A stretch of 64,000 bases of DNA. It comes from Agrostemma githago (lineage: Eukaryota; Streptophyta; Magnoliopsida; Caryophyllales; Caryophyllaceae). The notes below the pieces were generated by a model. That model had not been told where the DNA came from. It was given only the letters and a program-made list of their open reading frames with translations, and made no database searches. The stretch covers positions 69,581,666-69,645,665 of the forward strand of contig OY288251.1 in the NCBI GenBank assembly GCA_958450325.1. The letters are read 5' to 3'. This document shows, piece after piece, positions 37,555 to 50,008 of the stretch. A program made the translations under genes and the position numbers. Position 1 is the first letter of the stretch. Each line of letters begins with the position of its first letter.

Positions 37555-40408
37555 TCACCTAAAGCCCGATGGAGCTGCTAGCGCTTGTCCCGGCCCACCT
37601 CTCCTGGCCTTCGATTGAGCCAGCATGTCATCATAGTTCTGAAATTTGTAATAGATCATAAGAAAAGACATTTAAGGTAAAGAAAAAAGAGCTGAATAAA
37701 ATTACTCCGTAATAAACCAAGTAAAAGCGCATTGACTTACTCGTTTATCGAAAGCAGCATCTCTTGAGTTGATTATCTTGTCTGCAACGCCATATTCAAT
37801 AGCTTCCAACGCCTGAAAGTATTTGGGGCGTTGTATATCTTTAGCGAGTTCTTCCTTTGATTTGCCGATGCCTTTGGCTAGAAGTTCAATATAATAATCC
37901 GAGTTTGCTTCTAGTTCTTTTGCCTGTCAAAGGTTATATATATAATGCCATCAACAACTTCTTCCTTCAGTGACGTGAGGTCAAGACAACATTGCTGTAT
38001 TTGCAAATCTTAGGCATACCTTAATCCACATATCTATCACAGCTCCACTGGATCTGTTCACTTTCGGTAAATACAATTTTGCTGCAGTCAATCATGCGAA
38101 TCGTCAGAAGCAAAACCACAAGGTTTAAACTTTTAAGGTGGATGAGCGAGAAGCAAAATTCTACTCCCTCCATCCCATTTTTGTCGTCTCCATCGACTTA
38201 AGGTTAAAACACCCTCTGAGTAATAAATTTAGACATCAAGTCAAGGGTATAATGGGAATAAAAAGTTTATTTAATTAGGGGTAAAATGGGGAGTTCGCTA
38301 TTTTTACTTAAGATACTTGAAAAGGCGATAATTAGGTTGGGATGTACAACCAAGGAAAGGGGGACAAACGGACAATAAAACTGGGATGAAGGGAGTGCAA
38401 GATAGTATAGAGAAATTCAGATAGATTTGAAGTAGTGTCATACTGGAAGAGTTTGGCTGCAGAGCACGGTAACCCTTGGTTCCGAGTGATAAGAGCATTG
38501 CTGCTTGACCATACGCCATCCCACAGTTGACAGTATAAACATCTGATTTGCAGTACTGTGATTGTTTTTAAGAAAAGGTAAGTCAGAGAGTGCATTCAGA
38601 ACGATATGAAAACTTTAAAAAGTGCACAGTGACACATAAGGGTCGACACTTACAGCCATTGTGTCAGCTATTGCATAGGCTTCTGTCTCTGAACCAACGG
38701 TCTCCATCTTCTCATTCTAAAAATGTACACGACGACATACAAGTCAACATATTTCCTTCAATCTAACAGTTCCAAACATTTAAAACCTTAGTGATATACC
38801 ACACGGAGTATCATTCTTTCTAATGTCAAAAAAAATGACTCATTTTGTTACACAGTACGTATTGGCTCACCTGTGTTCCAGAAGAATTGATGTATAAATA
38901 TATCGGTTTTGAGGGGTTGTCATAGTCCAACCACATAAACTGAGCGACAAGGAGCTCAGTAACCGCAGGTACAATCTGAAACAAAGCGGCGCGACTAGTA
39001 AGATTTAGAATCAAACAACAAAGCACAATATACATCATATAGACTTAGAAATTTCAATATAAGCAGTTGATAGTATAAAAAAAGTAAAGATGATGTCATA
39101 CCGGCATGCCAAGATAAACGATCCTAGCATCCAAAAGCAGAGAAGGAAGATCAGGAGGAGCAGTTCTTGGTCTACCAAATCCTCTACCTCCACCACGGTA
39201 CATGCTAACGCTCATGCTATATTTTGACGGACCCCTGTCACCCATGCCGCTGCAAGTATACATCCCACCATTGTCTAAATAGTTGCTTGCTGAAGAAATA
39301 CTTTGCTGCAACAGTTCATCCCAAATATAAGGCATTATATATCCAAGAAACTGAAGCACAGAGTATAAAACTCATGGATCAATGCAAACCTCAGTAACTC
39401 TCTCTGACTGTTTGCGAACTGGATTATCCTCTGTCATGAACATGTCCATTTGAGAAGGCGAGAGTCCATAGAGATACTTGGGGACATTTTTAAAATTATC
39501 CATCACTGCAAACGATATATATTCAATACAAGAAAAAAAACCCCGAGAAACAGAAAACCAGGAATGGAAAGCAATAAAACACTCCATAGTAGTATATAAA
39601 GTTTAGCGCACGCTTGAACTAGACGTTTGGCATATAAGTTGCCTCCTATGTTCAACCCTATTTCTATTTTCCCAACTGCTTTCTCGCTGTTGGGAAGCAG
39701 GAGAGTTATCGGTCCCAAGCCCGGATAAAAGAGAAGGGTTTACAGCAGGTGAGTGGCAGCCGATAGTAAAACTCGCCACAAGGAGGTTGAAAGGTGCATA
39801 AGTATGAATCTTACCACTAACTTCCTCATATATTTCAAATGCACACCATCATTAACTCAGCAAATTTAGCTTGATCGAAACTCGATACATCTAAAGTCAC
39901 ATAAAAATTACATCTTTCTTACAAATTTTGCAATGTTCACTAATTAATTTCCAAATCAAAGCTGAAAGTTCTTCCTTTTCTAATCAAACCAGAAGTAGAG
40001 TAATCAATCCAGCTCCAAACATTATCTCCCAATCAAACCAATTACGCAGTCTAACCCTAATTAAATCAATCAATCTGAATTAAAACCCAATTAAATAAAC
40101 ACCCAATTCGCAATTAACCTACACAAAATCGATTAAACCGGTATTAATCAACATAAAAACAAAAACTTACATCCATCCTTGAGATTATCTTGTCTGAATT
40201 GGTTAGGAATATGGTCGAAGGAAGAAATCTGGGCAGATGGAGACTTGAAGGACCTTCGAGAAAAGGTGGGGTTTCCATGGTGGGAGAGAGGTGAAGAAGA
40301 AAAGGGAAGAGAACCCAGAAGAAAGGAAGACTTGGAGAGAAAACCCAGTTGACGATTTTCAGTAGGAATGGAGAGGGAGGAGATGGGTGAGAAGAGAGTG
40401 GTCGCCAT
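37555..40408 (-). CDS. CLPR1: Plastid Clp protease non-catalytic subunit ClpR1, 9 exons
   Basis: ClpR1 is a catalytically inactive ClpP paralog of the chloroplast ClpPR core, in the ring that mixes ClpP1 with ClpR1-R4. Exons in coding order: 40408-40171, 39505-39390, 39305-39102, 38975-38871, 38716-38654, 38555-38444, 38081-38020, 37923-37741, 37638-37555; 388 residues. The first 50-60 residues are Ser/Thr/Pro-rich with few acidic residues, fitting a transit peptide. Then come SFDHIPNQFR, YLYGLSPSQMDMFM, a Gly/Arg-rich insert MYRGGGRGFGRPRT, RTAPPDLPSLLLDARIVYLG and LVAQFMWLDYDNPSKPIYLY. In the GMAYGQAAMLLSLG segment the ClpP nucleophile serine (GxAASMG) is replaced by Gly, as expected for ClpR. 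Intron 6 contains a Stowaway MITE. All junctions are GT-AG. Confidence 0.94.
38162..38397. mobile_element. Stowaway-like MITE in ClpR1 intron 6
   Basis: It starts TACTCCCTCCATCCCATTTT and ends CTGGGATGAAGGGAGTG, a diverged Stowaway terminal repeat whose right TA has become TG. It lies wholly within intron 6 (38,082-38,443), clear of both splice sites. Confidence 0.75.
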
Positions 40409-41344
40409 TGAACTTCTCTTGCTACACTACTCTTCTTCAAAGACAACTTGTAATTAATTTGAGGTTGGATTACTCTATGAGGAATTGATAGTATCTCGCA
40501 AATGTTCATCCAATTTGATGAATATATTTCGTATGTGATAAGTAAGACGGTAGACATTAAAACCGTAAGGAGGAGATATTTATGTAATTGAATTGGATTT
40601 TTCTTTTGTAAACAAAGGACTCATATTTTTAGACTTTTAAATTATTTGTTCTTGAGGCACCAAAATATGATTTTGGTGAAAAAAGTGGAAGATTGTAGGT
40701 TGGTTTACAGATGAAGTCGTTTTTAAGCCTAGTTTATATTAAAGTTCGGTTTTCTTAATCGGATTTTCTAGTTATAATGCCGGGTTTGGAGGTACTTTAT
40801 TGTATTTTGCCGGTTGCTATTCAATCTTGTAATTGTAAGTTTTTGGGCTCGATCGGAAATATAGTGTTGATTTTTTTTTTTTTGGTTCAACGAAGAGCGC
40901 ATTTACTCGCATTACAATATAAGGGGGGATTCGAACCTGAAACCTACTGTCCCAGAGCATTGGGCCCAAACATCTTCTGTAGTGTTGATTTTATTACGAA
41001 GACTTGTTTCACGCATTTGGTTCATATAGGTGTTTTAATTTTCATACTCCGTACTAGTTTTTGGCAAAGTGAAGGAGTGGTGCTACAAAACTTGAAAAAT
41101 AACAAACAATCCCATAAACTTGACACAGATTCGTCTATGAGACGGTCTTAAATTACTTCAAAGTTAAAATAACGGGTAACAGTAGCATCAACTAATAAAT
41201 CTATAAGAGTGTCGACACATCTGTGATTTCTTTTCTCGGAGAAAAGACACCTACACCCCGTTAATAACTGAATCAGTAGCATGAAAGAGCAGAACGGCTA
41301 CTTCAAAGTTCAAACAACAACGACTAATAGTAGCATTAACTGAA
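40409..41344. other. Intergenic region between ClpR1 and the F-box array
   Basis: This includes the ClpR1 promoter and the 3' flank of the first F-box gene. A SINE insertion sits at 40,875-40,979. Phrases around 41,075-41,200 (ACTTGAAAAATAACAA, GACGGTCTTAAA) recur near 45,500-45,620 and so belong to the F-box duplication unit. No gene is seen. Confidence 0.5.
40875..40979 (-). mobile_element. SINE, 5'-truncated, with 13-bp target duplication
   Basis: Flanked by direct repeats TAGTGTTGATTTT at 40,862-40,874 and 40,980-40,992. On the minus strand it reads B-box GGTTCGAATCCCC, TATATTGTAATGCGAGTAAA, the tail CTCTTCGTTGAACC and an A-run. The body matches the SINE at 20,139-20,268. The A-box part is missing or unrecognisable. 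Confidence 0.82.
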
Positions 41345-43057
41345 TCAATAAGAGTGTCGTTTGATCTTGCGATTTCTCTTCTCCAAGAAGATACACACAT
41401 CGTTAATAACTAGTCGTTGAAGAACCACCGCCTTTTTGAGCAAATATCGAACAAATTTCTCCTCCGTCCCCTTCTTTGTAGGACCATCAATTTCCACTTC
41501 TTTCAAACGGAAATGAAGCCGGTCTGAGCATTCTGTTTGCGGACTCTCTCTGACGCCAAAAACCTCGTGCAACTGTTACGGTGATAGACATTTTACTAAG
41601 GTAAAAGGGAGTATGTACTATGGCAAAAACAGATAATATTGGAATCAGAACATACAACATATATATATACACGACTCGGGGATGAACAAAGGCCGTCGAG
41701 TTGGCTAGATAGGGACGAACCTTTAGATGTAATACCTCAAGAAACGGACACATATTTATGATAATATGAGAAATAGTGAACGTGTCCAAGCTAGTCGACT
41801 CCATATACAAAACCACATCCAATCGCTTCATACGACAAATCCTTATTTCATTTGTAAGCATCCGCTCATATACCTGCACATACATCGGACAAACGTACAT
41901 ACAACAAATTACAAATACACGCTGTATATACTATCATCGTTACTGCTCCCTCCTAGTTTTTTTTATCTTGTATTATATACCGATGATTTTGGAGATGGAA
42001 TACTAACCGTATCAGCTGGAAGGACGACAAGAGACAATGCGTGAAGGTTTGGAGCATGTCGTGTGAGGGCATCGAAGTTCTGTGAATAGTCGATGGAATC
42101 GTATATCAACCCAAGATCTACTCGTCTCAAAAGAGGCACCACATCGGAAAACTTCAAACACTTTACGCTCGATATGTCAACGTCAAGTATCTCGAGATTA
42201 GGACAGTTGAGTACGAGCTCATCCAAAATTGCGGAAAGGACTAATTTCTTTAACTTGGGTAGTTGAACCTTCATAGACGCCGGTGATTGGCAGTCGGTTA
42301 AGCGGAGCGAGGTCAGGTTTAAAGCACTAGACAGAATACAATCCATATTCTCCTGCTCTATATGTACGAAATGCATGTCGAGTGTAGTTAATCGACTTAT
42401 CCAATTCATACAATGCCCAACTGACAACGTTAGCCTGCAATTACGTAGTCTTAAACACTTCAAGTAAGATGTCTGGGGTCCAGAGTAAAGAAGACTACTA
42501 GACAACACATAGGTCGGTTTTTGTCCGTAGGGCATAAATTGCTTCAGGTTGAGCTCAAGATCCTTAACTCCCATCCTAATAAAACTTCGAACCCACTCAT
42601 CCATACGTGATGAAGTATGTACTACTTCGTCAAAATCTAAGTGTATCTTAACCTCGTCGACGACATTGTAATTCAAACCTGCTGTCCATGCTTGTATAAA
42701 GCGATCAACAACCCTCGCATATTTGGACAGGTGATTTGAAAACTCCGTCCACATTGCTCGAAACCCTAATATATTAACATCATCGAAATGGAGAACAGAG
42801 CGGGAATCAGAGAGATGCCTCCACCTGCGAGAGATTAGACGAGTTCTAACCGAATCTCTTAATGTCAAATACGAGAGTATGTGACCCACAAGTTCATCGG
42901 GTAAACCACTTATACGGTCGCCGCTGACTCCTGATTCCGGTATTTCCTCAAAACCGATGAATCTTTGTTGCCTTTTCATACTCCATCGTTTGCATCGGAA
43001 TGACCGCAGAAAACTCCAGCAACTGCCGTGAGTACTACCAACCGTCGTCTCAGACAT
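41345..43057 (-). CDS. F-box/LRR/FBD protein, array copy 1
   Basis: This is a predicted substrate-recognition subunit of an SCF E3 ubiquitin ligase: the F-box binds SKP1 and the repeats bind an unknown target. Exons in coding order: 43057-42008, 41873-41721, 41572-41345; both introns are phase 0; 476 residues. The N-terminal CWSFLRSFRCKRW is array-specific. The F-box spans about 47-90 (DRISGLPDELVGHILSYLTL, then RDSVRTRLISRRWRHLSD). Leucine-rich repeats run from about 150 to 340 (for example LPKLKKLVL, LVLNCPNLEILDV). Exon 3 carries the FBD-type end, LKEVEIDG through FVRYLLKKAVVLQRLVI. Intron 1 retains a Stowaway left-end fragment (from about 41,943). The frame is uninterrupted, so this copy looks functional. 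Confidence 0.9.
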
Positions 43058-43191
43058 AGTTGTTGTATAGTGTAAGAGTCCTATTTGCTTTTAAGCTTTT
43101 AACTGTGGTTTCAAATTAATCGTAAACACAAGTTTAGTCCTACCAAATCTCTAATTAGCTAGCTAATCCATGCATGATAATTGTAAATGAC

Positions 43192-44835
43192 TGTACTCCC
43201 TTGATTAGGGTCGTTGTATTTCATTCAATATATACTAGTTTACAAGATTATGAGAATCATACAGTTACAGAATATTCACAGAATATGGAATCTAATCCTA
43301 TAAACAAGGTAACAATATTACTACGATATCTACGATATATTATTACGATACCAATGATATCTATTATATCTCGATATCTATTACGCCCCCACAGTCGGAG
43401 CGGGAGGAGGACGAACGCTGAGGCTGGACCGAAAACGATCGAACAGGTAGCGAGGAAGCCCCTTAGTAAATATGTCGGCATATTGATATTCAGACGGAAC
43501 ATGAAGCACACGGACAAGGCCAACTTGAACTTTTTCGCGCACAAAGTGAATATCGAGCTCAATGTGTTTGGTGCGCTGGTGTTGGACCGGATTACCTGAG
43601 AGATAGACCGCCGATACATTGTCGCAATAAATTAATGTAGCACGTCGCACAGGAACGCGCAACTCGAGTAATAGATTGCGAAGCCAGGTAGTTTCAGAAA
43701 CGGCGTTGGCAACACCTCTATACTCGGCTTCAGTGCTGGACCGGGAGACAGTCGGCTGACGTTTGGACGACCAAGAAATGAGGTTGTCCCCAAGGAATAC
43801 ACAGTATCCGGATGTCGAGCGTCGGGAATCTGGGCAGCCCGCCCAGTCGGCGTCAGAATAGGCCGTGAGATGTAATGACTTCGAGATGCCTATATGAAGG
43901 CCATGGTCGAGTGTGCCTTTTACGTATCGAAGGACACGTTTGAGAAAGGCAAGGTGTTGTTCTCGAGGATCATGCATGAATAAACAAACCTGCTGTACAG
44001 CATATGAGATGTCGGGCCGCGTGAATGTTAAATATTGTAACGCACCGGCTAGACTGCGATAAAGAGAGGCATCTGCTACAGCGGGACCTGATGTCGGACT
44101 TAGTTTTGAGCCAGGCTCGACGGGTGTGTTTGATGGGTTACAGTCCGACATAGAGACACGGGCTAAAATATCCAAGGCATATTGGCGCTGACATAAAAAT
44201 AGACCATTTTGATCACGGGTCACCGAAATGCCAAGGAACTGATGTAACGCTCCAAGATCAGTCATAGCAAATTCATGTGAGAGCGTTGAAATAATAGACC
44301 GGAGTAGGGACATTGAGGAGGCCGTCAAAATAATATCATCAACATATAATAATAAATAAGCGGTGTGAGAGCCCTGCTGATGAATAAATAAAGATGGATC
44401 ACAGACACTACCTCGAAAGCCCTTGGAGAGAATATATGACGTAAATCGCTGATACCAAGCACGAGGTGCTTGTTTTAAGCCATAGAGCGACTTACGGAGC
44501 CGACATACATACCCCGGTTTTTGCGGATCATGAAAGCCCGGCGGTTGATGCATATATACTGTTTCAGCTAAATCACCATGCAAGAATGCATTTTTAACAT
44601 CAAGTTGATGAATGAGCCATTTCCGTGAGACAACAATACTAAGGACAGTGCGGATTGTAGTCGGTTTCACAACGGGACTGAACGTTTCATCACAATCAAT
44701 TCCAACCTGTTGAGTCTTACCATTTGCCACCAACCGAGCCTTATAGCGCTGCAAAGAACCGTCAGAACGAAATTTGTGGCGGAATAGCCACATACACCGA
44801 ATAATAGATTGGTCAGCAGGTCGGGGTACAAGGTC
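43192..44835 (-). mobile_element. 5'-truncated Ty1/copia retrotransposon fragment
   Basis: An uninterrupted frame (44,856-43,381) encodes the C-terminal half of a Copia polyprotein. Reverse transcriptase is shown by RYKARLVANG, LDVKNAFLHGDL, SLYGLKQAPRAWY and the YVDD active-site box. The RNase H region has SDADWAGCPDSRRSTSGYC, SSTEAEYRG and KHIELDIHFVREK. Gag, protease and integrase are missing; homology begins at DLVPRP near 44,830. After the stop a purine tract (GTGGGGGCG) is followed by about 190 bases rich in GATATC-type repeats, ending GGGAGTACA near 43,192; this is probably the 3' LTR. It was inserted between F-box copies 1 and 2. The lack of stop codons argues for a fairly recent insertion. 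Confidence 0.85.
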
Positions 44836-45733
44836 GGGATATATACTTGTTATCATCTTATTTATTTGTATTATCTTATTATTATCGTAATAATTAACAT
44901 TATCATCATGGACCCTTGTGTCCTACCTGACTCGAATCAGAATGATTATGTTGGAAATTATAAATCTACTCGCAATACTCTTTACCTCTGTGGTAATTTG
45001 GCGTTTTAACGTTTATACTCGTACTAGTTTTTGGCAAAGTAGCTTGAAAGAGCATAACGTCGACTTATGATATACCTTTATGTCCAAGCAACAGACATAT
45101 CAGAACGATTGAGTTGGAAACTACATATTCGCAATTTTCTACCTATCTATCTAATTGTTGGCAAAATCGCCCTTACGACTCCAAGGATAGTACTACATTG
45201 AAAAACAATTTGAAGATCGTCTAGGCTAGGTTAGTTTATACATCAAGTCGTTTTTAGTCTAGTTTATATTATTATAGGTCATTGGTTTTATTAGTCGGGT
45301 TTTCAGGTCATAATTAATACGGGTTTGGAGCTACTTTAGCGTATGTATTTTGCCGGTTGCCATTCAATCTTGTACGTAGTTGTGAGTTTTTGGGCATAGT
45401 CGGAAATAGTGTTAATTTTAGTAACTTATTTCACATATTTTGGGTCACATATGCGTTTTAATTTTCGTACTAGTTTTTTTGGCAAAAGAGAAGGAGTGGT
45501 GCTACAAAACTTGAAAAATAACAACGATCACTTATGACAAATAAACTTGACACGAATTCTTTTATGGGACGGTCTTAAACTACTTCAAAGTTAAAACAAA
45601 GGGTAACAGTAACATCAACTAATGTTAAATAACTGAATAATCGGTAGCATGAAAGAGCAGAACGTCGACTTCTGACACACATGAACTTCACACAAACTCT
45701 TTTGTGAGACGGTTAATAGTAGCATTAACTGAA
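44836..45733. other. Spacer between Copia fragment and F-box copy 2
   Basis: It contains the recurrent array block ACCCTTGTGTCCTACC (from about 44,912) that lies upstream of several F-box copies, and the phrases GGCAAAGTAG and CATGAAAGAGCATAACGTCG that recur in each spacer. No gene is seen. Confidence 0.5.
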
Positions 45734-47632
45734 TCAATAAGACTGTCGACGATTGATCTTGCGATTTCTCTTCTCCAAGAGACACACACCGTTAATAACT
45801 AGTCGTTGAAGAACCACCGCCTTTTTGAGCAAATATCGAGTAAATTTCTTCTCCGTCCCCTTCTTTGTAGGACCATTAAGTTTCACTTCTTTCAAATGGA
45901 AATGGGGGCGGTCTGAGCATTCTGTTTGCGGACTCTCTTCGATGCTAGGCCCCTTCTTCAACTGTTACGGTAATAGCAGACATTTTACTAGGGTGAAACG
46001 TATGTACAATTGCAAAAACAGACAATATTGGAATCAAAACAACATACATGCACGAACAATGAACGTATGTACGCTCGGGGATGAACGAATGAAGCCAGTA
46101 AATTGAGTTAGCTAGTGACGAACGTACCTTTAAATGTAATACCTCAAGAAACGGACACACACTTATGATAATACGAGAAATCGAGAACATGTCCAAGCCA
46201 GTCCAGAACATACACAAAACGACATCCAATCGCTTCATACGATGAATCATTATTTCATTTCTAAGGATCCGCTCATGTACCTGCGCATCGGATAAGCGTA
46301 CATACAACCAATTACAAATATACATAATATCATCATCGTTATTATTATCGATTGTCAGTGTAACCACAATACAAGTACATACTACCTCTGTTTCAATGAT
46401 TTCTTCCACCTTAAAAGCAGAGAGGTAAAGTAAGTGGGCCACTAGGTAAGAAAAATGTGATAGAAAAAAAGGAAGGTGGAAGAAATCAAAGAAATGGTTG
46501 AAAAAGGAAATGTGGAAGATATCAATGAAACCGAGGGAGTACATTAGATACTAACCGTATCAGCTGGCATGACGGTAAGAGACATCGCGTGAAGGTTTGG
46601 AGCATGTCGTGTAAGGGCATCAAAGTTCTGTGAATAGTCCTCATCGGATTCCTCGATCGACCCAAGATCTACTTGTCTCAAAAGAGGCACCACATCTGAA
46701 AATTCCAAACGCTTTATGCTGGACAGTTCAATCTCAAGTATCTCGAGATTAGGACAGTTGAGTAGGACCTCATCCCCAACATGGGCAAGGACTAGTTTCT
46801 TTAACTTGGGTAGTTGAACCTTCATAGACGTCGATGATGGGCTGTCGGCTGAGCTGTAACAGAAATGTAAGCGGAGGGAGGTCAGGTTTACAGCACTAGA
46901 CAGAATACACTCCAAATCCTCCTCCTCTATATGTACGAAATGCATGTCGAGTGTAGTCAATCGACTTATCCAACTCGTACTATGCCCAACTGACAACTTT
47001 AGCCTGCAATTCTCTAGTCTTAAACCCTCCAAGTAAGACTCGTCGTCTCCAGAGTAAAGAAGACTACTACTAGACAGCACATATGTCGGTTCTTGTCCGT
47101 GGGGTATAAATTGCTTCAGGTTGAGCTCAAGATCCTTAACTCCCATCCTAATAAAACTTCGAACCCACCCATCGATACGTGATGGAGTATGTACTACTCC
47201 GTCAAAATCAAAGTGTATCTTAACCTCGTCGACATTATTATTCAAACCTAGGTCTGTCCATACTTGTATAAAGCGATCAACAACTCTCGCATATTTCGAG
47301 AGATATTTTGATAAACCCATGTGCATTGCTGAAAACCCTAATATATTAACATCATCGAAGTGGAGAACAGAGCGGCGATCAGAGAGATGCCTCCACCTGC
47401 GAGACAGTACACTTGTCCTAACCGAATCTCTTAGTGTCAAATACGAGAGTATGTGACCCACAAGTTCGTCAGGTAAACCACTTATACGGTCGCTGCTGAC
47501 TCCCGATTCTGGTATTACCTCAAAACCGATGATTCTTTGCTGCCTTTTGATACTCCATCGTTTGCATCGGAATGACCGCAGAAAACTCCAGCAACTGCCG
47601 TGAGTACTACCAACCGTCTTGTCAGACGACAT
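45734..47632 (-). CDS. F-box/LRR/FBD protein, array copy 2
   Basis: This is a close paralog of copy 1 with the same predicted SCF role. Exons in coding order: 47632-46556, 46280-46128, 45961-45734, all phase 0; 485 residues. It starts MSSDKTVGSTHGSCWSFLRS, the variant N-terminus shared with copy 5. The F-box is intact (SGLPDELVGHILSYLTLRDS). The LRR region includes CYSSADSPSSTSMKVQLPKL and LLNCPNLEILEI. Exon 3 holds the FBD end (LKEVKLNGPTKKGTEKKFTR). Intron 1 is 275 bases because a 162-base Stowaway element (46,380-46,541) sits 14 bases from the 5' splice site; without it the intron would be about 113 bases, like its paralogs. Confidence 0.9.
46380..46541. mobile_element. Stowaway-like MITE in intron 1 of F-box copy 2
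   Basis: TA-flanked, with ends CTACCTCTGTTTCAATGAT and its inverse ATCAATGAAACCGAGGGAG; the interior repeats inverse GATTTCTTCCACC/GGTGGAAGAAATC. It is close to the donor site at 46,555. Confidence 0.8.
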
Positions 47633-47710
47633 AGTTGTATATGGAGAAGATGATGAAGTTTTGATTGAATTGCATTAAACAAGAGGCAGACTACCTATGT
47701 AACACATCCT

Positions 47711-47720
47711 CTATATATGA
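47711..47720 (-). promoter_or_regulatory. TATA box of F-box copy 2
   Basis: The minus strand reads TCATATATAG, about 80 bases upstream of the ATG. An equivalent ATTATATAGA lies at the same distance upstream of copy 5 (61,205-61,213), followed in both by GGATGTGTT, so the core promoter is conserved between these two. Confidence 0.55.
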
Positions 47721-47996
47721 TTATAGGATATGTATGTAGTCGAATTCTAGGCAACTACAATCACTTAGTGATATATTATTATTATGATACTAAACATTCT
47801 TAAGAGGGCGAGTTTTATATTAGTATCGTCATGGAGCGAGTACCCTTGTGTCCTACCCGACTCAAATCAGAACGATTATATTAAGTTGGAACTATATATT
47901 CACATCGATTATATATATATGACCTTGCATTGTCTATCTGTAGAGAGCTAGCAATAATCCCACATCGATCGAATTCACCAATTTGTATATCCAAGG

Positions 47997-48053
47997 TTTT
48001 TTTTGTCCAACGAAGTGCACAATTAATCGCATTAAGTAATCGTGGGATGAAGA
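47997..48053 (-). repeat. SINE tail fragment
   Basis: A T-run followed by GTCCAACGAAGTGCAC and TCGCATTA, the 3' tail shared with the SINEs at 20,139 and 40,875. The head is missing and no target duplication is visible. Confidence 0.55.
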
Positions 48054-48392
48054 AATTTAACCTTTGATTGGTATGGGAAGCTATTAACATCATATGTCCA
48101 TTTCTCGGTTTAAGTGTTCATTAGCGAAACAATCTAACAAGATAGTGCTAATTTGTACTCCATCCCGTCTCAAGTCATTTGTTTGACTTTGGTTAAAATA
48201 TTTCTCACAGCTAATATAAAAGTAAACAAATTTATATCGAGACAAAAGAATAACTTATTTCACACATTTGGTTCACATAAGCTTTTTAATGTAGCATGAA
48301 AGAGCAGCATAAACTTCACGTAAATTATTGTGTGAGATGATCTCATGTAACCTACTACTACTTCAAAGTTCAAACAACGACTAACAGTAGCA

Positions 48393-50008
48393 TCAACTAA
48401 ATCTATAAGAATGTTGATTGATCTTGCGATTTCTCTTCTTCAAGAAGACACACACACCGTTAATTACTAGTCGTTGAAGAAGCACTGCCTTTTTGAGCAA
48501 ATATCGAGCAAATTTCTTCTCCACCCCCTTCTTTGTACGACCATCAATTTTCACTTCTTTCAAATGGAAATGCGGGCGGTCTGAGCATTCTGTTTGCAGA
48601 CTCTCTTTGATGTTAACCTCGTTGCCCAACTGTTATGGCAGAACAAACAGACTATGATATAATACAGTTTACAATCGCGAAAATAGATATTGAAATTATA
48701 ACACGAATGAATACTTAAGCCCGGCCGTAAATTGAGCTTGCTAGTGACGAACGAACATACCTTTAAATTTAATTCCTCGAGAAACGGACACACATTTATG
48801 ATATGAGCAATAATAGCGATCATGTCCAAGCAAGTCGAGTGCATATGAAAATAAATATAGACGTCCAGTCGCTTCAAACGACAAATCATTTCATTCGTAG
48901 GGATCGGCTGCTGCACATCAGATAAACATACATACACAAATTACAAATGTGATGTCATTATTATTATATTGAATGTGTGTGTATATATATATATATATAT
49001 ATGTGGACTCGCCCCTGGGCAAGTACTAACCGTATCATCTGGAACAGCAACAGACAACGATTGAAGGTTTGGAGCATGTCGTGCGAGGGCGCCAATGTTC
49101 TGTGAATAGTACTCGGAGTTGTCTATCGACACAAGATTTACTTGTCTCAAAAGAGGCACCCCATCTGAAAATTTCAAACACTTGACTCTGGATCCTCGTC
49201 TAGTTTCAAGTATCTCGAGATTAGGACAGTTGAGTACGAGCTCATCCACGACTTGGGCAAGGACTAGTTTCTTTAACTTGGGTAGCTCAATGTTTATTAT
49301 AGAGGATGATGAATGCTGGTAGAGGTAGCAGAAACTTAAGTGGAGCGAGGTCAGGTTTAAAGCACTAGACAGAATACACTCCATATCCTCCTGTTTCATG
49401 TGTACTGAACTCAAGTCGAGTGTAGTTAATCGGCTTATCCAACTCGTACTATGCCCATCTGACAACGTTAGCCCGCAACTACGTAGTCTTAAACACTTCA
49501 AGTAAGACTCGTCTCCAGAGTAATAAAGAAGACTACTTGACAACACATATGCCGGATAATAATATATCACGTTAAATTGGTGCATCAGCTCAAGATCCTC
49601 AACTCCCATCCTAACAAAACTTCGAACCCATCTATCAATACGTGACGAAGTATGTACTACATTGTCAAAGTGGAAGTGTATCTTAACCTCGTCGACATTA
49701 TTCAAACTACCTGTCCATTTTCCTATAAAGTGATCAACAACTCTCGCAAATTTGGACAACTGCTTTGAGAATCCCCTCCTCTGTGCAGGAATAAACCCTA
49801 ATATATTAACATCATCGAAGTGGAGAACAGAGCGGCGATCAGAGAGATGCCTCCACCTTCGAGACAGTAGACGAGTTCTAGCTGAATCTCTTAGTGTCAA
49901 ATACGAGAGTATGTGACACACAAGTTCATCAGGTAAACCACTTATACGGTCGCTACTCACTCCCGATTTAGGTATTTCCTCAAAAACGATTCTTTGTTGC
50001 GTTTTCAT
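48393..50008 (-). CDS. F-box/LRR/FBD protein, array copy 3
   Basis: This is an array paralog with the same predicted SCF role. Exons in coding order: 50008-49031, 48910-48761, 48629-48393, all phase 0; 454 residues. It begins at an internal methionine (MKTQQRIVFEEIPKSG) because the start codon used by copies 1 and 6 is ACG here (near 50,041), and about 14 codons of the CWSFLRSF segment are deleted. The F-box follows at about 18-60 (SGLPDELVCHILSYLTLRDS), then LRRs, including LVLNCPNLEILETRRGSRVK, and the exon 3 FBD end (LKEVKIDGRTKKGVEKKFAR). It is nearly identical over long stretches to the disrupted copy 4. Function is plausible, since the F-box is complete. Confidence 0.85.

Larger units (their letters stand above)
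47633..48392. other. Spacer between F-box copies 2 and 3
   Basis: It contains the promoter of copy 2, the array block ACCCTTGTGTCCTACC at 47,842, a SINE tail (47,997-48,053) and a half Stowaway-like sequence near 48,157. No gene is seen. Confidence 0.5.

Noticed and set aside
47121..47456. 111-codon plus-strand ORF
   Set aside because: It is antisense to the F-box exon of copy 2; similar antisense ORFs occur in the other copies because the coding sequence is shared.
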